Shown piece after piece: positions 49,601 to 61,000 of a stretch of DNA of 64,000 nt. The number at the start of each line of letters is the position of its first letter. Within the stretch, counting starts at the first letter, position 1. The DNA is from Motacilla alba alba (Eukaryota; Chordata; Aves; Passeriformes; Motacillidae). The DNA lies in contig NC_052017.1 in NCBI RefSeq assembly GCF_015832195.1, forward strand, positions 70,185,801 through 70,249,800, given 5' to 3'. Below the pieces are notes generated by a model. The model was given only the letters and a program-made list of their open reading frames with translations, had not been told where the DNA came from and searched no databases. The position numbers and the translations under genes are program-made.

Positions 49601-50270
49601 CTGAAGACAACCTGCATTGGAAGTTTGCTGCCTACACAGTAATTTTCTCACCTCAGTAGTTGCCGTGCTGGTCTTCCTGTGATCCTCGCTCAAATTCCTA
49701 CAATTGGTGTGAAGTAGAACCGTGAGTAGCAAAAGCTACACTTTCAAGGGGCTGGAGAGACTAGACCTATTACCCTATGGGGGTAAAGATGCTACATTTA
49801 TACTAAGAAACTGAAGTCTCATCCCACTTTCTCCAAAGTTAAATTTCTGTCACAGTTTTTTGGCTTGTGTGAACTTACAAGTTTTCCAAACAGTGGATGA
49901 AGTTCAGCGTAGGTGAGCAGCCACTCTCACAGACAGCTGCCCTGCTTTAGAAAGCAGCAACTTAACCATGGACCTGTCGTTTCAGTCTCATGGCTACAAA
50001 GTTGTCTCTGGCACTGCAACTGCTTGAGAAGTCAGAAAAGAGCAGAAAAATCCAAAACACAGCTGTGGCACAGGAGACATAGGAGGAAACCCTGAATGAA
50101 AATGGCAGTAAAGCCACAGGTCTAGGAGCCAAGGAAATTGAGCAAGTTCAGTCTACCACCTGCTATGTTAAAAGAGTTAAGGCTAAACAATTTCTGTACA
50201 TTGGACATCTGTCCTGTAACGCTCTGTTGATGTGATTACCTTTTCCAGAGAAGAGCAGAAGTAACAAGAC
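43700..50270. other. Intergenic between RELCH 3' end and TNFRSF11A promoter
   Basis: 6.6 kb without recognisable exons, LINEs or LTRs. Open frames are short and share no domain. GC content falls from the CpG island leftover at 43.7-44.6 kb to AT-rich DNA after about 44.8 kb. A small inverted repeat (TTGATCG...CGATCAA) is at about 46037-46054. Confidence 0.6.
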
Positions 50271-50274
50271 AAGG

Positions 50275-51934
50275 CAGGTATACAAAACTTTTTATTGACA
50301 ACAGAACAATAGAGAGGAATGTCACCACTTCTCATTCCTCAGGAATGTCTCCATTTCAGAGTCAGTCTGCTAAAAGTGTACTTTCATGGTAACGAGCAAC
50401 ACAAAGGCATGGAGCTGTCTGTCACCTCCAGAGCAATGTTCCATCAGTGCAGTGCAAGGGGACCGACGGCGCGCACGTGAGCAGCAGGCCCTGTCACAAC
50501 ACAACCGTGGCAGGAACAGCGTATGCAGAGCCAACGGGCACAGACATGAAGCAGGCAGAAGCCTCAAGTTATCTCCATCTAAGGATGATACCCGACCTGT
50601 TATTCCGTCCATATTCTGTTTCAAGGGGGAATACTTTAATACCTTGCTCTTTTTTGCTTCCCTGTCCTCAAAGATGTCCATACTTCCAGCTGAATGGTAC
50701 CGTGTCAGAGAATGCCTGAGCTTTTATATTTTGCTACCTCATACCAGTTCATGCATGCACTTGAGTTTACTTTCAGAAGATTACATTGACATAAAGAGGG
50801 GGAAAAAAGTGCTGAATAAGAAGAGAAGGATTTAGTTGTTAATGCTTCCTTGCTAACAAAAATATTTGGTAGTTGAATATACTCCCTGTAATGTCATTTT
50901 CAAAAAGTATGTAGGCAGTCTACTTAACATTTTAAAGAAACTGCACATCAAACTCAGCATAATTTCAAACACTCCAAAATTAAATTTGAACTGAAATTCA
51001 ATCTAAACAACAAAATATCTTTAGTTTTCACAGTCCACAGAACTGCACACTGAGTGCAAGATGAAAGCCGTCTCTCTCCTGCATAAGGTTCCCTCTGCCT
51101 GCAGAACTGTACTGGGGACTCTGTGTAGTAGCTTACACGTTTATAAACATTTATTCATTTATCTTGTTTTTCCTTTACTTAATGGATGTGCCTGTGGATG
51201 TGTAGACCTGTAAAGTGCTTTAAAATAAAACAAAAACCCCTACAAAAGAAAAAATCCTTCAAAAAACCACATAGATGTGAGAATTTTATCTGAAGGACTT
51301 TGTACAGCATTTACAATGTCGGCATAAAGCATGTGAAACATGAGCATTCCCTGCAGACTGATGCAGTGCAAGCAGTCTCATACATTAGACACTGCAATTC
51401 CTCTGGATTCAAGATGCACAATACTTACAAAAACAACCCTAGAAGCACAGACAAATGCTGGTGGCTCTTCCTCTTCTTTTTAGAAACATAATTAAAAAAT
51501 CTGCCTTACTCTCTCATAATTTAAATACATAAGTAATCTCCACTTTTATTACTTCATGACAATGACTTCAAATTTACATTATTTTAAGTACCGTCAGAAT
51601 AGCTCCATGTATAATACAGATATTTGCTGATATCCTGTCAGAAAATAAAAAAAACCAAAACCTTCCACTATATAAAAAAATATGCTGGAAAGACAAGAAC
51701 ACAGAACAGGGACTTGGTACAGACTATGATTTCAGTTTTATATCAACCACAGTTAACCCAAAATTAACAGATACACAGCGATATTCAAAAGCAGTGCAAA
51801 TATCTTTGGAGGTTAGAATAAAATTATACTACAAGAACATAAGACAGAAGAAATTAAAAGGCAAGTACTTCAAGTACAGGAACCAGTCTCTGTGAGGTCC
51901 ACCTTAGTGTTAGCTGGGAGTTCCTTTTCCCATC
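50275..51934 (-). other. Probable RELCH 3'UTR
   Basis: AT-rich sequence directly after the RELCH stop, ending at the candidate polyadenylation signal at 50291. No exon of another gene is visible. Plus-strand open frames (for example 50386-50835) have no domain and are taken as chance. Confidence 0.55.
50291..50296 (-). terminator. Candidate RELCH polyadenylation signal
   Basis: TTTATT on the plus strand is AATAAA on the minus strand, followed within about 20-40 bases by a TGTCTTGTTACTTCTGCTCT stretch, as expected of a U/GU-rich element. This would give a 3'UTR of about 1.65 kb. Other AATAAA copies at 51150-51155 and 51545-51550 could serve as proximal sites. Confidence 0.5.
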
Positions 51935-52055
51935 TTACTTCTTCCTCTGGAACACATTAGCCAACATTGCACCTGATGTAGTCAGCTGGCCCATTTTGTT
52001 CAAAAACTTGGTCTTTGTATCTTCACTTACCAGGCTCGCTGCAATTGACATTGAG
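51935..52055 (-). CDS. RELCH: RELCH last coding exon (SMSIAASLVSEDTK...RKK stop)
   Basis: The acceptor is TTTCCTAG|C. It completes G and encodes SMSIAASLVSEDTKTKFLNK, then MGQLTTSGAMLANVFQRKK, and TAA at 51937-51935. The tail is basic. Confidence 0.96.
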
Positions 52056-55000
52056 CTAGGAAAGGAAAACATTTAGTGGCATGAGACTACAAATTAAAAA
52101 GAACATTATGTTGTTATTTATTAAGCAACTAAATTGTGTTTCAGAGGTTTCAACAAAAAAGACCAGTCTGTGAAGAAAAATTGAAAACCCATCACTACCT
52201 GGTCCACTGTTAAGTTTATTATAATGTGTTCACAGTGCCTGTGAAAACAGTAAAATATTTTGTGCACTAAGTTTTAGTACCTTTGGATGTCACCACATTA
52301 GCATTCGCTACTTACTGGGGAATTGCTGTAGTGACAAATACCTCTGTGAAAGCTGGCTTTGCCTTCTCACCAGAGATGTCCATCCTTGTGTTTATTTAGT
52401 CTAAGTTCACCAGTATCAGTTGCGACACAGACCTCTCTAACCCAAGTAACCTGCCTCCAACAGTGACATGAGCAGACGTGTAGAGACGAGCAAAAGCAAG
52501 GTGAGTACAGAACAGTGGCCTCTCTCCTTAATTTTCAACTCTTTATTTTCCAACTACTTTCACCTGAGCAGAGTTAAAAACTGGTGAGGACTGTCAACCT
52601 AGTAACTCTCAGTAAGTCTTTATTTTATATTACTTGATCAGTTTTCCTTTGATATCCTTATAAATTTCTTGCAAACCCCACCCTGAGCCCTACTGGGTCA
52701 GCCCCTCACTAGGTAAGGAGCTGCTGCTTCTGGCTGTTGTGAATGTGGCTCCTGTTACCTGTGCTCGGATGTTCCTAATTGAGACATACTAGATAGGACA
52801 ATGGAGAGTTCACAGGTTTCCCACAAACTGGACTGGAAGGAGCAATCCAATCAATGCTGAAGCTGAAGGATGCTAAACTTTAAATAATATGTTAAGAAAT
52901 TATCCCTATTATGTGAAATTAACAGATTTTAATATTTTTTTAATTAACAACAAATCAGTGAGCTCAACTTCAGATATATATAAACTGTTTAGCACAGTAG
53001 GAGTCATCTGTCTTAAGACAGAGCAAATGTACATAGCAGGAATATTCACAAATATTCCATACTTTCTATATTTGTAGTCAAAAGGGCAAGCGTTTATCAA
53101 CATTGGACAAGGACAGTTTTAGAAAACATTACCAAATGAATTCTCTCTTGTGAACTCAGCATGGACTCTGCATTTCAAAATTACAGCTAAGACCACAAAA
53201 TCTGTCTTACTGGCAAAGGCCAGATTCCAGGAACTGACTTTTCAGTCTGAAAAGTTATAAACAGTTCTGTTAGACACACTTGCATCTAGGAGATAAAACT
53301 GAAGTTAACTCTGAATTGTTTCAACAGAATTTGACTGATTTCTTCAAAGGTAGAAGGGATACACCAGTACTTTTCTCCCATTTCACACCACAGAAAAAAG
53401 GTGCTTTGTAATAATGATTTCTGATTCTTTTTTAAGTACCTTAAAAATAAAAGGAAGCTTCTCACTAAAGCTGTGTTGTGGATTTGCAAATAGTTTAATT
53501 ATAAACTTTTAAAGTAAAATATTTATTTCAGGCACGATCACATAGCCAGACATCTTTGGCTTGATTAAACATCTCCAGTCAACTAATGAATCACATATTT
53601 CCAGCTGATAAAACTCAGCTGGGAAATTACTGCTACAGTAAGATGGATGCCTTCTGCAATTTCCTTTGATTTCATGATAAAGCAAGGGCATATAAATTAT
53701 CTAAGTCACAGTTTACACTCACTATCAGCTAGTTAGGGACAAGAAGCTATCTCAGACTATGAGGTATCCTAGAGTCGTGTGTAGCTACGAAAACTTATTT
53801 GGGAAATACTGTACCTTCCAAGCATTAGCAGCATTAAGAAAATAAAACTGCTCCCTTCAGAAAAGAAAGCCTAGCAACTGGTGACAAGCCTGTAGTTCTA
53901 AACAAACTGTGCTTCATTAGTCTAATGATCCTGAATAAGATTGAGGAAAACAAGGAGGTGTTCCATTGGTTCTTGATACAGTTTGGGGGATATCAGCCAT
54001 CTGATGTCAAAAATGAAACAGTAACAACTACAGAGTCTAGAAGTTCATGTTTTCTAATACTGTTACTGTAAATAGAAACATAATATACAGCATCCTGCAT
54101 ACTTAAAAGTTTAAATATCCAAAATAAATAGCCTCCAAAGTACTTCCATTACTATGCAAACTGAATATTTAAACATAGCAAAAATTAATATGAAATCAAA
54201 TAATTTGTCAAAGAACTCAACAAAGCAATAGTATATCTTGTTTAAAACAATCCATTATTTAAAAAGCAAAACAAAACCCAACCCACAAATAAAAATAATG
54301 TGTAAACATAACACTTTTCCTGGTGTCTAGATGAATCAGATGCCACACACAGTTCTGCCTGTTTTATGGGGAAGCTCTAGGCAAAACCAAACATTCCTAA
54401 TGGGCATTTTATAGCAATCAGTTTGTAATGTAAGTTGTTACCCATGATTAAAATACCTTGTTAATTGTCAAACAAAATGCTTGACAAAAGTGGCTATCCA
54501 ATATTTAAAAATGCAGAGTTTAATCTTCTGAAAAAAAATATTTCTTTGATCCCATATTATTTGACCAAGTTTTTCTAACAGCAAGGGGAAAAGAACATAA
54601 GATTGCTTTTGCACCCATTTTGATTTCTGTGCCTGCACTGCTGTACTCTTAACAAACCCCAGTAATTTATCTCCCAGTTGTATTTAAATCCTTTCTCAAA
54701 GATGTATTTGTCATTGAAATTAGGAACTGAAATTAGCAAGCACTTAGCAAGAAAACAGAGATATTTACGTATATGAAAAGGTCATTTCTTCAGTGGTAAA
54801 ATATTTCTTGTTAATTTTGTACCTTACAAGACTACAACCATAGCCTGACATTGAATAAGAAAGGGGAAGGCTAATTAAAGCACAAAGGAACAGATTGCAA
54901 AGACTCATCTTTTTCATATCTTAGTTTTCAGCAGTTGCATTCATAAAGAAATGCAAGAAATACAAGAATAAGAAGAAATACATTGGATGTTGTATGAGGT

Positions 55001-58000
55001 TTGCATTTATCTGTTTCTGCAATGGCTTAATAGTACTGACTATCATTTCAAAGTATTTACTACTAGTAAAGCCTGAAATATTTTACTTGGTGCCTGAGAG
55101 AGTGACCCTTTTTCTACTTTACATTTCTTCCGTTGAGTTCTTGTACACCTTTCTTATTTTAATCATTCTCAGACTACCAGTTGCTTCCAGGACTATGGGT
55201 GAGCTCTTTCAAGAAGTAAATTCTATCAGTTTTTTACAGATAAGGAAGCATGACATGAACAAGCTTCAGTAATTGTCTCAATTCTCATGACAAAGCACTG
55301 GGATTGAGAACAGATTCTCTTTTCAGATACCTTCTCACACACTTCCTTGGCAACACTGCTAAGGATTTGTTAAGTTTTATAATAATCCACAAGAATTTAC
55401 CTACTGGCATGCCATTCCAGGCAATAAGCAGGCAAAAGAGCACATACAATTCATCATAATTGCACTGAGCATTCCAAATTTCCACATCCAAGGTGGGTCT
55501 GTTGGCTACTTTAGGAAGTGCACACAGATGATACCATCTCTACATGTGAAGCACGTGGATGCAAGTGCACTGTGTGTCTGCTGCCTCCCTGGAGAGCTGG
55601 GTTTACTCTGTGTTTGTGGAAAGGCTGTTTTACCAAAGGGCAACACAGGTGGCATTTTCCCAATGTCAGCTTACTGCCTAACCAGCACACGTACACAGGG
55701 GCCAGTTTATACACTGGAGAAACTGTTCGAGTGGGCACCAGTCCAGTGCAAACCAGGACAGCAGCCTAAAGCAAGCCCTTCCCAGGACAAGAACAATTCC
55801 CTCAGCCTGCAGGTTGCCACCTCCACAGGTGGCAAAGTGTCTGCTACATACATTGCTCTAAGCTTAGGCCAGGCACCCCCTGATTTCTCAGATTCAGGAC
55901 AGAAATTTAAATTCAGCTTTAAATGAACAAAAAATTAAGAACCAAGAACATCATTCCTATAAAAATAATTGTTGTCTCATGTTTTACACTGGAGACAGAA
56001 ACAACCACTGTATTAAAGTTTCCAAAATCTGTCTTAAAATACAGCATATGTCAGTGCAGGATTTCAGGTGACAAACCTTGGACACTGTTACGGAATACAC
56101 TCTGCAGAACACTACTCTGGAGGCACACAGAAAAAGGGAAGTGGAAGTCTTACCCTTGCGGTTCTTGGACGGTCTTGTTTTCCACTTTCTGTTCACATTC
56201 TTTTATCATAGAGCTCAAAATAACCTAAGACACATAAGGAAGAGAGATACATGACATTTGACATTTTTCCTTTTACACTAACACTTCTTATGAAATCTAC
56301 TCTGCAAATAATTCTGACATTAGCAGAACATTTCCCTGTTTTTTTTTTTTTTCAAGTGCCTTTGAGTTCCAGTTATCTGATAATGCCTTGTGGTTAGAAA
56401 CAACAAAAAATGTTCAAAATAACTTAAAGAAGAAAATGTTTTCCAAATAGTTACAGAAGTTCAGGACTCCGTCCTTTTGCCCCAGGCTTTTAGAAACAGC
56501 ACTAAAACAAACCCACATCTGTGACACGCTGTATCTTCATGAACATTATGCATGAAAGAAAAAGCAAGGAAAGAAAAAAGTGGGATGGTATCCTAGGACA
56601 ATATCTTAATAGAAGGAAGTGCTAAAATCAACTTGATACCATTCCACTGGTGTCTTCCAGAGTTCCTATGACTCATGGCTTTTTCCTTTTATTTAAGCAA
56701 GTACAGATTTAAAGGTTTCTGCAGAATATTTAAGACTGAAGACACCTCCACACTGACATTTTTACACTTATCCAAAAATAAGGAAATGATTTCCAATAGC
56801 AGGCTTTAAAATAAAATCACACAGTTAATTCATGGGACAGAAAAATGAATCCCTGCCCTGTTCACAACAGTACTGTTTTAACACATTAAGACAAAAGTGT
56901 TTTGTCTTAGGTTGCAAACGCAAGATGTGGCCGGGGGTGTGTATTCTATTGCCATCTGTTAGAGGTGGGACAGTTATCTTCTGTTAACTGGGCAGTTTTT
57001 CTTTATCTCTTCCACAACCCATCCTTCCTTCTTATCCAGGAGATATCTTCTGTTGATGGGCCACTGAATCTCACTGAATGACTGATAAAATTACATCACC
57101 CCAGTGTGAGATGCTCCAACCAAGGGGAGGAGCCAAGCATTCCTTCCTGGATATAATCTGAGATTTGGAACACTACAGGCAGCCTTTTCCACTGGATTCC
57201 CAGAGAAGCAGCTTTTTTTTCCCACTGGATTCCCAGAGAAAGACCAGGTCCATCTACACAACCACTGGACCATCAGAGGAAAACTGCACCCTTCTACAGG
57301 ATCATTGCTGCAACAGAACCACACCTGTCACTCCAGGAGGACTGCAGCCACCGTTTAATGGGACTGCTACCAACACCCTGACAAACAGGGTGTCAGGTCA
57401 TATTCTGACTCTGTCAGTGTTGTTTTGCTGCATTTTTATTTTTACTTTTCCTAATAAAGAACTGTTATTTCTACTCCCATATCTTTGCCTGAGAGCCCCT
57501 TAATTTCAAAATTATAAAAATTCAGAGGGAGGGGTTTACAGTTTCTATTTCAAGAGAGGCTCCTGCCTTCCTTAGCAGACACCTGTCTTTTCAAACCAAG
57601 ACATGCTTTGAAACACTTAGGCAAAAAAGTTAGAATGCAAAGTATGAAACTATAAATATATAAATATCTACATATACACACATATATACACACTGCATAA
57701 ATGGAAACTTCCTCTGCCACAGCTCAGAAGAAAGCTAAATACTTTTTTTGAGACACTAAACTTAAAATCTCAAAGCTACAAGCAATTAAAATTAGTGTTG
57801 TCTTACCAAACCTGAATATATACAACAAAGGAAAAATACTATTTTCAATCTCTAAAATACAGATCAGTCACTAATGGTAACTACCAACTGATAACTATTT
57901 TAAAATGTATTTGCATAAATTAAAATGCTGGTTTCTGTCAAGTCTGCAGCACAACCAACTGTGGCCTGGTCTGCAGACCTGTGCCACTGCTCAATCTATT

Positions 58001-61000
58001 TATCCACAAGTATTACTTCAGCATTTGAAACATTTTAGGTGGCAGGTGTTACACACCTTGAGTGTTTCAGAGAGCGGCATTCAAACAGGACTACAACTCC
58101 TCCTGCTACATTTGCTGTCCTCAATTTGCATAAAATGTTACACAAATACTTAATGCTCAAGAGTACACAGGTACAAGAGAAATACACTCAGAATTCTAGT
58201 GAAAAAATGTTTTTGATACAAAACAAAATGTTTTTGTTTTGTATCAAAAAAGCCTTGACATTTTGAAGCACAACCACCATAATTTTTGTTACTTATCATT
58301 TCCACCTGTGCACTGGAGCTTTCCTACAGTTTTGTACATCTGATTTCAGATGTTCCAAATATCAACAATATGAAGCCTTGATCAAAGGGGAGAATAATTA
58401 ATCAAGGACCCAGGATCTTTTAAATAACAGGATGGCTTTCCCATCCATTGCACAGCTCCTTCTGGGAAGGCTGTGTAATTCTTGGATGAAGTGGAGCAAT
58501 TCTTGCCTCTGCCGAAAATTAATTTCTAAATTTCTATGTTATGGCTTTGCACCTACTGCTCAGACCTATTCCCTTGGGTTGTCCTTGTTTGGTCATAGGA
58601 CTGATTATGAAATCACATCTCCTTAAAGAGAAATATTTTAGAGTACTAACTCTATATTTAGAGACGCTTAAGAGACTTAACATGCTGAAGTCTTATAAAC
58701 AGTACTGCAGTATATGGACTAAATATTTTTACCAAGTACTGACTCACTATCATGCAACTCAAATCCACTCTGAAAACCCATAGAAGGTAAGTAGAAAATG
58801 AGGAAGAAGGGACTTGACATTGAACTAGAGATGCTGGTAAAGTATCTGAATGTCTGCACAAGCTGAAATGTTTCCTTTAAAGATGAGAAGGTCTGACCTG
58901 AATGCCCAACTTACACTTTTATTTATATGAAAGAAAGGAAAACAAGTATGAGGTATGAGTGGTAAATGCTGCCAGACAGGACCACACAAGCCAATTCCAC
59001 AATGTTACCCTTCCAAGATGAGCATAAACTCTGCACTGACGTTAAAGCCATTAGAGCTAAGGCTCTGTGATATAGAAAATGTGAGTTTGTCAAGTGATAT
59101 GCCATTTGAATAAAGAATAACACCATAGAGGACAAAATAGTGATTAATTCTGTTGATGCAAATGTCTAATTATTTGAGACAGTAAATGACATTCATTTCA
59201 GAAAACATGATTTCCAGATAGAAGGTTTCCAAGACAGACACTAGAACTCACTGGGTCTCAGAAGCTTCTATCATGATGCCTACAAACATCCTATTGAAGT
59301 GGGAAGCTGATCAAGCTCTAGATATCCCTTTCTACAAAAAAAAGGGATAAAATTGTAAAGCCTGTAGTGAGTTTTCGAACCCACTGGAGGAGGAGTAAGT
59401 ATTTTTAATTTTATATTGCTCTCTGGCTAAAAAGCCAAAGCACTTGGCATCATGACTGAAGTCACTTAAGCACAGAAATGCAGAATGTAGTCATGAAGAA
59501 TTGAGAGCTGTCTTTACTTACTGATTTATTTTAAATCCAGTCTTCAGTTCCTTCTCTGACTACAAGATTCAAACTCAATCAAACTCCTTGTTCTATTTCA
59601 GGGTGTCTTTTGAACTGATTATGTCTTTAAACCTTAAAAGTTACATTAACTACAAAAATGTAATAGCATAACTGAACAATAATTTGATCAGTTATTCAAT
59701 TGGTGAAAGAAAATGAAACTTTCACCTAACTGGATATATTGTAGCCAATGATTTTAGTGCATCCTTGGTTTGATTAACATAAAGATGGTAAAAACATTTC
59801 CTTTTTCTTCAGTCTAGGAAGATCTATGTTTCTACATGCAATTCTAATGGTTGAGTATTTGTCTGCAGAGATCCTCAGCTTAGAAATATATTTTACAAGA
59901 TTTTACTGGATTTGAAAGCACGTGACCTTTATCAAAAAAACCTCCTCAATGTCATGCTTTGAAACCACTTATGAGCAGCTCTCCTTAACTTCTGGTTTTA
60001 AATGCCATCACATTTCAACTTCTGCCACCTACATCTCATACTCAGTAAACATAGTTTACTGCTCACCTCATGCTCTGGAGAGAGATGTTCCATGTCGGTT
60101 CGTAAACACTTCAGTCCTGGTAAAAAGTGATTGACCATTAAATCCTCTGAAATAACTAAAACCCAGGTTGTTAAGGTATTATAAGGATTACCTTATGAAA
60201 TTATACTCTTTTTTTTTCTATCTTCTGATAATGTTACTTTATGGAACACAAGGGCAGCAGCAAAACTAAGAAAGTGGAACAGCATTTGACACTTCATGGC
60301 TAATAAAAAGGAAAAAAGATCTGAAACATATTTAACATCATGTATTTCATACATCCATATAATCCTTTTAAGATTTTTTTCTTGATTCACTGGCTAAGAT
60401 CAAGAGTTTTGTTTTTGTAGCTTTGTTTTTTGAATTAACTATCCGTTCCACTGTACAGGGTCTGGCTGAGCTGGAGTTGATTTTCTGCACAGCAGCCCTC
60501 AGTGCTGTGCTTTGCACTGGTACCTAGAAAGGTGTTGGTAACACACCAGCGCTGAGGCTTCTGCTGAGCAGCGATGACACAGCATCGGTGCTCTCTCTAA
60601 ACATTATCCCCCATCAGTAGGCTGGGGGAGGGCACACAGCCTGGACAGCTGACCCAAACTGACCAGAGGGATGTTCCACACCCTATGATGCCTATTCAGA
60701 TATAAAAATTAAGAGAAAGTGGTGGTGGCGGGGCAGGAGACCTTTTGTTATTATGATGTTTGTGTTCTGGAGGGACTACTACATGTGCTGAAGCCCTGCT
60801 TCCTGGGAAATAGCTGGATATTGCTTGCTAATGGAAAGTAGAGACTAAATCTTCTGTTTGGCTTTGCTTCCATACAGAGCTTATGCTTTATTAAACTGCC
60901 TTTATTTTGACACAAGTTTTTCCTCCATCTGATTTTCTCCCCCACCCTCATCCATCCTGCTGAGGAGGGGAAAGAGAGTTGCTTGGGGGGCACCTGGTGT

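Larger units (their letters stand above)
56225..60066 (-). other. RELCH intron with solo LTR and hairpin
   Basis: 3.8 kb. It holds an antisense solo LTR (56903-57603), an AT/CA low-complexity patch just after it and a perfect 19-bp hairpin at 58210-58250. Otherwise AT-rich with no exon seen. Confidence 0.7.
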
